Origin: JAVVHH01 sp965199665
GTDB lineage: Bacteria > Pseudomonadota > Alphaproteobacteria > Acetobacterales > Acetobacteraceae
DNA: 64,000 nt
Assembly: GCA_965199665.1 (NCBI GenBank)
Contig: OZ241208.1
Coordinates: forward strand, 930,001-994,000
Direction of reading: 5' to 3'
Within the stretch, counting starts at the first letter, position 1. Each line of letters begins with the position of its first letter. The position numbers and the translations under genes were made by a program. The notes below the pieces were generated by a model, which was given only the letters and a program-made list of their open reading frames with translations, had not been told where the DNA came from and did no database searches. This document shows positions 53,066 through 60,981 of the stretch, in pieces.

Positions 53066-55702
53066 ATGACGGAGATCAGTCGGGCGACGCTGTTCGGGAA
53101 GCTCAACCCGCTCGCCTACAAGGCGGTCGAGGGGGCGACGGTGTTCTGCAAGCTGCGGGGCAATCCGTATGTCGAGCTGGTCCACTGGCTGCATCAGATC
53201 CTGCAGACCCAAGACAGCGATCTGCACCGCATCGTGCGCCATTTCGAGCTGGAGCCGTCGCGGCTGGCGGCGGACCTGACCGCAGCGCTGGACCGGCTGC
53301 CGCGCGGCGCGACCTCGATCTCCGACTTCTCGCCGCATCTGGAGGAGATGATCGAGCGCGGCTGGGTGCTGACCACGCTGATGTTCGGCGGATCGCAGGT
53401 GCGGACCGGGCATCTCCTGCTGGCCGGGGTGCGCACGGCCGGACTGCGCAACGTGCTGCTCGGCATCAGCCGGCAGTTCGACCGCATCAAGGCCGACGCG
53501 CTGGCGGACGGGTTCGACGCCGCCACGGACGGCTCGCCGGAAGCCGCGATGGCGGCGACGGACGGCGCGGCGGCGCCGGGTGAAGCGTCCGCTGCCATGG
53601 CGCCGGCGGCGATGGGCAAGGGCGAGGCGCTGGCGAAGTTCGCCGTCGACCTGACGGAGCGCGCCCGCAAGGGCGAGCTGGACCCGATCGTCGGCCGTGA
53701 CCAAGAGATCCGGCAGGTGGTCGACATCCTGATGCGCCGCCGGCAGAACAACCCGATCCTCACCGGCGAAGCCGGCGTCGGCAAGACGGCGGTGGTGGAG
53801 GGCTTCGCGCACCGGATCATCTCCGGCGACGTGCCGCCCGCGCTGAAGGACGTGTCGCTGCTGACGCTGGATGTCGGCCTGCTGCAGGCTGGTGCGTCCA
53901 TGAAGGGCGAATTCGAGAACCGCCTGCGGCAGGTGATCGAGGAGGTCCAGTCCTCGCCCAAGCCGATCATCCTGTTCATCGACGAAGCGCACACGCTGAT
54001 CGGCGCCGGCGGCGCGGCCGGGACGGGCGACGCGGCAAACCTGCTCAAGCCGGCGCTGGCCCGCGGCACGCTGCGCACGATCGCCGCGACCACCTGGGCC
54101 GAATACAAGAAATACGTCGAGAAGGACCCGGCGCTCAGCCGCCGCTTCCAGGTCGTGCAGGTCGACGAGCCGTCGGAGCAGAAGGCGATCGGTATGCTGC
54201 GCGGCATCGTGCTGCCGCTGGAGAAGCACCACCGGGTGCAGATCCTGGACGAGGCGATCGAGGCCGCGGTCCGGCTGTCGCATCGCTACATCCCCGCCCG
54301 GCAGTTGCCGGACAAGGCCGTCAGCCTGATCGACACCGCGTCGGCCCGCGTGGCGGTCAGCCAGCACGCCGTGCCCGCCATGGTGGACGATTGCCGGCGG
54401 CGCATCGAAGCGCTGGAAACGGAGATGGCGATCATCGGCCGCGAGGGCGCCGTCGGTGTCGACATCGCGGCCCGGCGGCAGGCCGCCGAGGACACGCTGG
54501 CCGAGCAGAAGACCGAACTGGCGACCTTGGAAGCGCGCTGGCAGGCGGAGAAGGCGATCGTCGACCCGCTGCTGGAGAAGCGTGCGCAGCTCCGCGACGG
54601 CACCGCCGCCGACCCGGCCGCCACCCTCGCCGAGGTGCAGGCGCTGCAGGCGGCGTTGGCCGGGCATCAGGGCGAGGACCCGCTGATCCTGCCCTCCGTC
54701 GACGAGCAGGCGGTGGCCGCCGTGGTCGGTGACTGGACCGGCATCCCGGTCGGCCGCATGGTCCGCAACGAGGTTCAGGCCGTGATCGACCTGCCGCGCA
54801 GCCTGGGCCGGCGCATCATCGGCCAGGCGCACGCGCTGGAGCTGATCAGCCGGCGGGTGCAGACCGCGCGCGCCGGGCTGGACAACCCCAACAAGCCGAT
54901 CGGCGTGTTCATGCTGTGCGGTCCCTCCGGCGTCGGCAAGACGGAGACGGCGCTGGCGCTGGCCGAAGCGCTGTACGGCGGCGAGCAGAACGTCATCACC
55001 ATCAACATGAGCGAGTTCCAGGAAGCGCACACCGTGTCGTCGCTGAAGGGCGCGCCGCCGGGCTACGTCGGCTACGGCGAAGGCGGCGTGCTGACGGAGG
55101 CGGTGCGGCGCAAGCCGTACTCGGTCGTGCTGCTCGACGAGGTGGAGAAGGCCCACCCGGACGTGCACGAGATCTTCTTCCAGGTGTTCGACAAGGGCGT
55201 CATGGAAGACGGCGAAGGGCGGCAGATCGACTTCAAGAACACCCTGATCCTGCTGACATCCAACGTGGGCACCGACCTGGTCATGGCGATGTGCGCCGAT
55301 CCCGAGTTGATCCCGGAGCCGGAGGAACTGGCCAAGGCCTTGCGCGAACCGTTGCTCAAGGTGTTCCCACCCGCCTTGCTCGGGCGGCTACTGGTGATCC
55401 CCTACCATCCGCTCAGCCCGGAGATGATGAGCCAGATCATCCGCCTGCAGCTCGGCCGCATCGTCGCGCGGCTGCGCGAGCGGCACAAGGTCGCGATGAC
55501 CTATGACGACGCCGCGGTCGATCTGATCGCCAGCCGCTGCAACGAACCGGAAAGCGGCGGCCGCATGATCGACGCGATCCTGACCAACACGGTGTTGCCG
55601 CACCTGTCCTCGGTGTTCCTGCAGCGCATGCTGGAAGGCGGGACGGTGCAAGACGTCCACATCGGCGCTGCGGACGGCGAGCTGGCTTACGCGATAAGCT
55701 GA
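53066..55702 (+). CDS. tssH: T6SS sheath-recycling AAA+ ATPase ClpV (TssH)
   Basis: An 878-residue Hsp100 protein. The Clp_N region is at about 5-150 (ISRATLFGKLNPLAYKAVEG). AAA-1 Walker A GEAGVGKT starts at residue 234 with Walker B ILFIDEAHTLIGAGG. A shortened coiled-coil middle domain covers about 435-530. AAA-2 GPSGVGKT starts at 619 with VVLLDEVEKAHPDV. The KLNP start and ClpV-type N-domain separate it from ClpB. It extracts TssC from contracted sheaths. A hairpin follows directly after its stop. Confidence 0.95.
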   Translation: MTEISRATLFGKLNPLAYKAVEGATVFCKLRGNPYVELVHWLHQILQTQDSDLHRIVRHFELEPSRLAADLTAALDRLPRGATSISDFSPHLEEMIERGWVLTTLMFGGSQVRTGHLLLAGVRTAGLRNVLLGISRQFDRIKADALADGFDAATDGSPEAAMAATDGAAAPGEASAAMAPAAMGKGEALAKFAVDLTERARKGELDPIVGRDQEIRQVVDILMRRRQNNPILTGEAGVGKTAVVEGFAHRIISGDVPPALKDVSLLTLDVGLLQAGASMKGEFENRLRQVIEEVQSSPKPIILFIDEAHTLIGAGGAAGTGDAANLLKPALARGTLRTIAATTWAEYKKYVEKDPALSRRFQVVQVDEPSEQKAIGMLRGIVLPLEKHHRVQILDEAIEAAVRLSHRYIPARQLPDKAVSLIDTASARVAVSQHAVPAMVDDCRRRIEALETEMAIIGREGAVGVDIAARRQAAEDTLAEQKTELATLEARWQAEKAIVDPLLEKRAQLRDGTAADPAATLAEVQALQAALAGHQGEDPLILPSVDEQAVAAVVGDWTGIPVGRMVRNEVQAVIDLPRSLGRRIIGQAHALELISRRVQTARAGLDNPNKPIGVFMLCGPSGVGKTETALALAEALYGGEQNVITINMSEFQEAHTVSSLKGAPPGYVGYGEGGVLTEAVRRKPYSVVLLDEVEKAHPDVHEIFFQVFDKGVMEDGEGRQIDFKNTLILLTSNVGTDLVMAMCADPELIPEPEELAKALREPLLKVFPPALLGRLLVIPYHPLSPEMMSQIIRLQLGRIVARLRERHKVAMTYDDAAVDLIASRCNEPESGGRMIDAILTNTVLPHLSSVFLQRMLEGGTVQDVHIGAADGELAYAIS

Positions 55703-55740
55703 AGCACTACTCCCGAGCCAGTTGGCCCGGGAATAGTGCT
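55703..55740 (+). terminator. Hairpin after clpV, probable terminator
   Basis: AGCACTACTCCCGAG (55703-55717) pairs with the complement at 55726-55740 (13 of 15 positions, the two differences being transitions) around an 8-base loop. It starts at the base after the clpV stop. No T-run follows, so termination may be Rho-assisted or partial; the hairpin may instead protect the upstream message. Confidence 0.55.
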
Positions 55741-55922
55741 CGACCCCAGAAAGAAGGCAATTTGATCCGACCGAACCGAGGCGGTTCGACAGGGCTTTGG
55801 ACGATACGTCTGCCTCTGCGGCGCGTCTGCGAAAGGCGCGATGGCTTGGGGCTTGCTACGGTGCAAGACGCGGCTGAATTTTACCAAGGCGCCGGGGCGG
55901 CGTCGGATCAGGAGGGGACAGC

Positions 55923-58808
55923 ATGAGCGACAATAGGGGCGACGACGGCGCCGATCCGGTTCCGAATCAAGGGCAAAATCGAACGGGACATCACCCGCAG
56001 GGACAAAATGCGCCCAACCCCACGCCGCCGACCAACGCGGCGCCAGTGCGACCGGCGCAAGCGCAGCCGGGCGGCCCTCGCGCTCGTCCACGGCCGATGC
56101 GGGAGCAGCAACCGCCGGACCTGAGCGGATTCGCGGCGCCGAACCCCGGCGGCAATGCCCTGCCCGGGTTGCCGAACACTCCAGGCCCAGGCAACCCGGC
56201 ACCCAACAACGCCGCACCCAACAATCCGGCGCCCTGGGGCGCGGTTCGGCCGCAGCAAGGACGCACCGCGCGCCCGATGCTGGGCGCCCACGCCCAGCAG
56301 CAACCGGCTCCATTTCCGCCGCCGCTGCCCGTCGCGCCGCTGCCCGTCGCGCCGGTGCCCCAGCAGCAGCCCCAGCAAGCGCCGCAGCAGGTGCCTCAAC
56401 AGGCGCCCCAGCAAGCTCAACCGGCCCGGCCCGCCCCGCCGGACATGACGGGCTTCCAGCCAAAGAATTTCGCCCAAGTCGACCAAGTCACGCTCCGGGT
56501 GCGACGCTGGAGCGTTTCCACCTTGTCCGCGCTCGGCATGAATTCGAATTCGTCGCAGGACCGCATGGTCGCGAGCACGATTGCCACCACGGCGCGCGTC
56601 GACGAGGCCAAGTGTCAGCCCGGCGTCGGCCCGCATTGCGCCACGGCGCTGAAAGCGACGTTCAGTCAACAGCAACTCGCCGCGGACCCGCCATTTGGCG
56701 GCTTGGTTGGCGCACTGGAGACCTTTGAAAACAGCAGCCGGTCCGGCGGCGTTCAAAAGTCCCGCGGCACCGCTGAAGTAACGCCGTTGCGCCAGGCCGC
56801 TGCTGCCTTCGAGCAAAGCCTGCAAGGGAACAACAACGCCGACCCGAACAAACTGGCTGCGCTTTCCGAGATCAAGGACGTCGTTCGTGCGTTTGAGCTG
56901 CGCGATCAGGTGACCTCGTATGGCCAGCCACCCTGGGACGGTCAGACCGCCAAGACCGTCGCCAAGGCCAAGATCGAGCTGGACATCCTCAGCATACCAG
57001 GAGGTAACCAAGCCCCGCAGCCACCGCCCGGCGGCGTCGGCGGCGTGAACCCCAAGTTCTGGATCAAGCGCAATGCCGGCACCGGCGCCAACGATGACCA
57101 GGGCTCCTTTATTTGCAAACCGGCGGGGGACTCGACCGTGGATGGCATCCCGCCCGGCGGCGAGGCCGCACGGGAAGGCTTGGTGCATCGCGCGGCGGCC
57201 CTGATCGGGGCCAAACTCGGTGTCCAGCTCAATGTGCCGGAAACGCACAGCATCGCGCTCGACAACTCGAGGGTGCTGCCCGGCATGGAAGACCAGAACG
57301 GAACAAGCACCGCCTGCTCCGTGCAGGAACTCCGGCCGAACGACGGCGCCATCAAGGGAAAATCCAAGCAGGCGCTCGGACAGGTGTCGAAGGCTCAGGT
57401 TCACGGGCTGATCGCCCTAGACATTTGCACCCTTAACCTAGACCGGCACAGCGGCAACCTGCTGCTGGCCGGCAACGAACTGATCCCAATCGACCACGGG
57501 GCAAGCCTGCCCGATCCGGTGACCGACGAGGGGACCCGCCTTGAAAACAGAAAAGGTCTGGCCCGCGTGCGCGATGCCATGCCGTCGACGCACAACGCCC
57601 TGCTCAAGTTCCCGCAAGCGCATGAGCCGATGGACGACGCCATGCGCAGACAGATCAAGAAGATGAAGCCGGAGGCGGTCCGCAACGAGTTGGCCCAGGA
57701 GCGGGACTCCATCGTGCAGGAGATGCAGGCGGCCGACGGCCGGTTGGATCAGTCCGTCCTGAGCGACGCAGCGCTCGCCACGTCCCAGCGAGCGATGGAA
57801 TTCATGCGGATCGCCGCGTCTGACTTCAAGGACGTCTCGCCCGCGTCGGTGCAGGTGGCGCTCGGCAAGAATGCCATGATCCTGCTCGATCCCAACCGTT
57901 CCGACAAAGATTTCGAGACATTTGCCAAGCGCTTCTTGAACGAAGCGAAAGCCGATCAGCCGGTCACCAAGCAGGCCTGCCTGATGAACCCGATCGAGCG
58001 GGACGCGCTGACCACGGTTCTGGGCAACGCCGGTTGGCGCCTGCCGATGGGCGGAGCCGCGGGCAACTCGATCATGTGCGACCCGGCACTCGCGCTCAAG
58101 ATCGCCATGAGCGGCGCCCAGTGCCCGGAGGCAATGCAGAAAACGACGGGTCCGAAACTTCCGGCGCCGGCTCCGGCCAGGGGCGACCCGAACCCGGCTG
58201 CCGAGCAGGACATGCAGCGGATGTACCCGCGCTTGAAGCGCGACCATCCGATGTTCGACAGGCTGCACATCGATCTCGGTGAGGAATGGGCCGCCCACAA
58301 CGAAGTCGAGAAGATCAAGCAGAAGTCGCCCCAAGCCTGGGACGAGCTTCTCACCATGGCGATGCTGACCACCGACAGGAGCATTCTGCAACCGACGGCG
58401 GTCCTGCGCGCCTTGAAGGGGTTGGAGGATATCAAGAAAACCATCGCGCAGACGGAGAAGCAGAACGGCGGCCCGCTGCAAGCCGTCCAGGCGCAATTGA
58501 TCACCTTCAAAGTGGGCGTTGCACAAAGGGTCATCGGGCTCCTGCGCGGGCCGCTCAACCAGCAGTTCAGCCAGGCTTTGGCCCAGGCGCGAATTGCAGG
58601 CCTCGACATGGTGACCGATGTCGGTGACCGTGCGCTGGACCGGGTCCAAGCCAGCCTGCAAAGGGAGGTGGCCACCCTTCGCCAAGCCAACACGATCACG
58701 GCGCAGGAAGCGGACGCGATCGACGACCTCGTTGAGCGCGGCGACACGTTCGGGGCGGACACCCGGCTGGGCAACGTGCCGAACTATGTCCGTCCGAACT
58801 CTGTCTAA
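55923..58808 (+). CDS. Putative T6SS effector with phosphatidylinositol 4-kinase-like catalytic core
   Basis: A 961-residue protein, GGAGGGGACAGC before ATG 55923. Residues 1-175 are low-complexity Pro/Gln/Asn-rich, with PQQ and APNN runs. Residues about 380-545 carry a PI3/4-kinase-type core: K399 in FICKP (ATP-binding Lys), E418 in AARE, the catalytic loop D500-ICTLNLDRHSGNLLL with D507 and N512, and the metal-binding P-I-D524-H-G. The block LDI..LN.DRHSGNLL...LIPIDHG.-LP closely follows eukaryotic type II/gamma PI4-kinases. The remaining 400 residues are helical and unrecognised. No signal peptide or PAAR/VgrG domain. Placed between clpV and a small partner gene, it is a candidate injected lipid or protein kinase. 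The biological role is inferred. Confidence 0.8.
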   Translation: MSDNRGDDGADPVPNQGQNRTGHHPQGQNAPNPTPPTNAAPVRPAQAQPGGPRARPRPMREQQPPDLSGFAAPNPGGNALPGLPNTPGPGNPAPNNAAPNNPAPWGAVRPQQGRTARPMLGAHAQQQPAPFPPPLPVAPLPVAPVPQQQPQQAPQQVPQQAPQQAQPARPAPPDMTGFQPKNFAQVDQVTLRVRRWSVSTLSALGMNSNSSQDRMVASTIATTARVDEAKCQPGVGPHCATALKATFSQQQLAADPPFGGLVGALETFENSSRSGGVQKSRGTAEVTPLRQAAAAFEQSLQGNNNADPNKLAALSEIKDVVRAFELRDQVTSYGQPPWDGQTAKTVAKAKIELDILSIPGGNQAPQPPPGGVGGVNPKFWIKRNAGTGANDDQGSFICKPAGDSTVDGIPPGGEAAREGLVHRAAALIGAKLGVQLNVPETHSIALDNSRVLPGMEDQNGTSTACSVQELRPNDGAIKGKSKQALGQVSKAQVHGLIALDICTLNLDRHSGNLLLAGNELIPIDHGASLPDPVTDEGTRLENRKGLARVRDAMPSTHNALLKFPQAHEPMDDAMRRQIKKMKPEAVRNELAQERDSIVQEMQAADGRLDQSVLSDAALATSQRAMEFMRIAASDFKDVSPASVQVALGKNAMILLDPNRSDKDFETFAKRFLNEAKADQPVTKQACLMNPIERDALTTVLGNAGWRLPMGGAAGNSIMCDPALALKIAMSGAQCPEAMQKTTGPKLPAPAPARGDPNPAAEQDMQRMYPRLKRDHPMFDRLHIDLGEEWAAHNEVEKIKQKSPQAWDELLTMAMLTTDRSILQPTAVLRALKGLEDIKKTIAQTEKQNGGPLQAVQAQLITFKVGVAQRVIGLLRGPLNQQFSQALAQARIAGLDMVTDVGDRALDRVQASLQREVATLRQANTITAQEADAIDDLVERGDTFGADTRLGNVPNYVRPNSV

Positions 58809-58825
58809 GTGTTGGAGCGAGAATC

Positions 58826-59254
58826 ATGGCGAAGACTGACAAGGACGAATGGGTGCTGAACGTTCTCGGCATCGACATGGAGCTCGCCGGAGTCGATCAC
58901 GGCGGCAAGCTCGCCCCGATCTGGACCGATGCCAAGGAGCGGCTCGACAACAGTCTCGAGCAACTGCAACGTGCGCTGAAGGCGGTGGACGACCCCGACG
59001 CCCAACAGCTCGCCGAATACGGCCTGAACGGGATCACGGACCGAGCGAGCGTCAAGCTCATGGCCGCACTGTTGGACGCCGATAACGGCGGCGACACGGC
59101 CAAGCTGCAGGTCGCCATCGCCGGGTTCCGCCAGTTCCTGGACGGTGCCGCAATCGTCGACCTGCTGGAGAACAACGAGCTCGGGATCAAGGTCCCGATC
59201 CGCACGCAGCTCGAGCCGGCTCTGAACGTGATCGAAGCCCGGATCGCCGCCTAG
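58826..59254 (+). CDS. Small acidic helical protein, partner of the kinase-like protein
   Basis: A 142-residue protein, GAGCG before ATG 58826, 17 bases after the kinase-like gene. It is predicted all-helical and has one Trp-led helical domain from IWTDAKERLDNSLEQL to the end. The C-terminal block LLENNELGIKVPIRTQLEPA-L resembles the end of the 509-residue convergent protein (DLDENPFVKIDIRSRTLASL). I do not know a named family. By position it could be a chaperone or immunity protein for the kinase-like effector. Confidence 0.78.
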   Translation: MAKTDKDEWVLNVLGIDMELAGVDHGGKLAPIWTDAKERLDNSLEQLQRALKAVDDPDAQQLAEYGLNGITDRASVKLMAALLDADNGGDTAKLQVAIAGFRQFLDGAAIVDLLENNELGIKVPIRTQLEPALNVIEARIAA

Positions 59255-59300
59255 TCTCTTTTACGGGCGGCGAACCGCAGACACTGCGCCTGAAAGGACG

Positions 59301-59332
59301 CTCGGCCCCTTCCAGCTCGAGAAGGGGCCGAG
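59301..59332. terminator. Perfect 11-bp hairpin between convergent genes
   Basis: CTCGGCCCCTT (59301-59311) pairs perfectly with AAGGGGCCGAG (59322-59332) around a 10-base loop, inside the 100-base gap between two convergent genes. No strong T-run follows on either strand. It can act as a bidirectional terminator or barrier. Confidence 0.62.
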
Positions 59333-59354
59333 GGACTATCGCCGGCTGCGCCCG

Positions 59355-60884
59355 TCAGCCAAGCGCCTGCTCGACCCGGGCGAGCGAGGCGAGGGTCCGG
59401 CTCCGGATGTCAATTTTTACGAACGGGTTCTCGTCGAGGTCGGTGATGAACGCGTCGGTTTCGGTAAACTCCCGGTACTCCCGAATATAGGCGCGGGCAT
59501 CGTCCGCGTGGTCCTTCCGCTTGTCCTCATCAGGGGCGCTGGCGAGGTCGGCAAGGGCGGTGCCGAGTCGATCGTCGAATTGCGCCAGCAAGGGATCCAC
59601 CTTGGCTTGAAACAAGCGGACGATACGATCCGCAAGCGGCTGTCCGGCGTAGGTGTCTGCAAGCGCCGCTCCGAGTGCCCTGACGTTCCCGGCGATCTGC
59701 TGCCGTGTGCTGATCCACTCGATTCGTGCCGCCGGGATAGCAGGATCGACGGCGTCCGTGCTGGAGGCCGGTCGTTGCAACGCTTCGCTCAACTGGGCGA
59801 TGCTGTTGGCAGCGTAGGTGAGATTGCCAGTCTTGATCTCGACGCCGGCCTGCCGGGCGAGTTTGGAGAGGTCGGCCTGCCGCTCGGCGTCGTTGCTCGC
59901 AGCGGCGGCGATCTGGGGGATCAGGGCGGCTAGCTGTCCGGTCAGTGCCGCTGCGTCGGCCGGATTGCCGGCCACTTGCCGCTGAGGCGGCGGGGGAGCG
60001 GGGGGCGCCGCCATCTCGCGCTCGAGCCGATCCAGCGTTGCTTCGGCCTCGCCGAGGTTGTCGGCCTTGACAAGGGCGCCGGCCTGCCCGGCCAACCGGG
60101 TCAGCGCCGCCTTTTGCTCGCCCGGCGGCAGCTTGTTCAGCCCGGAGATCGCCGTGCTGAGCCGCGCGCCCAGCGCGCCCTTGTTCGGTGCGGGCGCGGC
60201 CGCGGCGGCTGCGGGCTTATCCAGCTCGCCGGCGAGCTGCTCGATCAGGTCGGCCGACGTCTTGAGGTTGTTGGTCTTGAGGTTGACGCCGGCATCCTTG
60301 GCCAGCTTGCTCAGGGTCGCCGTTCGCGCCGGATCGCCGGCCGAGGCGATGGCGATGCGCGGGATCAAGCCGGCCAAACGCTTGGCCAGTTCACCGGGGT
60401 CCGGCCGCTCGGCCGCTGCGGGGGGCGGGGGCGGCGGCGGCGGGGCAGGGGCCGGAGCCGCTTCCGCCGAAACGGCGCCGTCCGCGCCCTCCTCGTCCGG
60501 GATCTCCGGCGTCTCGTCGGCTTCCTCGCAATCTTCCGTTTCGCCGTCCTCGCTGGCGATCACCACCTTGGTGAAGCCGGTGCCCTTGAACGTCTTGACC
60601 AGCTTGCGGGCGATGCCGGGGGCGGCGCGGTTGAGCGAAAGCTGTACCTTCTTGGGCTCGTCCTCGGTCACGAACGCCGTGCCGAACCGGACGTTCTTGG
60701 CATCCGGGAACTCGTCCTTGAGCATTTTCTCGAGCGCCTTGCCGCGGCGGACCCGATGCATGAGGAACAGGCCGTAGGCCGGGTTCTCGCCGATCCCGAC
60801 CGCGCACCCCATGCCTTCGCCGAACGAGCGGCGAAGCATCTTCTTCATCTCGGCCTTCTTCATGCCGGTTTCCGGATCCGCCAC
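59355..60884 (-). CDS. T6SS-locus repeat protein with shared C-terminal domain
   Basis: A 509-residue protein of unknown function. I start it at GTG 60884, where AGAGGAAG precedes the codon; GTG 60917 would add 11 residues. Residues about 10-115 are an alpha/beta domain (MKKMLRRSFGEGMGCAVGIG...FTKVVIASEDG). An acidic and then Pro-rich linker (eight or more Pro in a row) follows. Three helical repeats of about 60-75 residues, each LA.LIP.I.....-...LSKLA..AGV.LKT.NL, span about 165-370. The C-terminal about 120 residues match the small partner protein. It lies on the opposite strand within the T6SS cluster. Possible adaptor or effector. Confidence 0.8.
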   Translation of the reverse strand: MADPETGMKKAEMKKMLRRSFGEGMGCAVGIGENPAYGLFLMHRVRRGKALEKMLKDEFPDAKNVRFGTAFVTEDEPKKVQLSLNRAAPGIARKLVKTFKGTGFTKVVIASEDGETEDCEEADETPEIPDEEGADGAVSAEAAPAPAPPPPPPPPAAAERPDPGELAKRLAGLIPRIAIASAGDPARTATLSKLAKDAGVNLKTNNLKTSADLIEQLAGELDKPAAAAAAPAPNKGALGARLSTAISGLNKLPPGEQKAALTRLAGQAGALVKADNLGEAEATLDRLEREMAAPPAPPPPQRQVAGNPADAAALTGQLAALIPQIAAAASNDAERQADLSKLARQAGVEIKTGNLTYAANSIAQLSEALQRPASSTDAVDPAIPAARIEWISTRQQIAGNVRALGAALADTYAGQPLADRIVRLFQAKVDPLLAQFDDRLGTALADLASAPDEDKRKDHADDARAYIREYREFTETDAFITDLDENPFVKIDIRSRTLASLARVEQALG

Positions 60885-60981
60885 CGACTTCCTCTCCCCG
60901 CGGGTGTTTGCAGTCACGCCCGAGCTAGCGTACTCGGAAACGGTTGCACTAGGCTACTACACAAGAACACTGGGAGCCGGC

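Noticed and set aside
52283..55168. 961-codon minus-strand open frame opposite tssG and clpV
   Set aside because: His/Arg/Asp/Leu-rich composition typical of antisense GC-skewed frames; the plus strand carries unmistakable TssG and ClpV.
56340..56420. Short repeats (CCCGTCGCGCCG, CAGCAGGC-type) as a repeat array or CRISPR
   Set aside because: They are codon-level repeats for PVAPLP and PQQ stretches in a coding frame, without spacers. No CRISPR array is present anywhere in the window.
55687..56463. 258-codon minus-strand frame opposite the start of the kinase-like gene
   Set aside because: It arises from the Pro/Gln/Ala-rich low-complexity N-terminus read backwards; no ribosome site.
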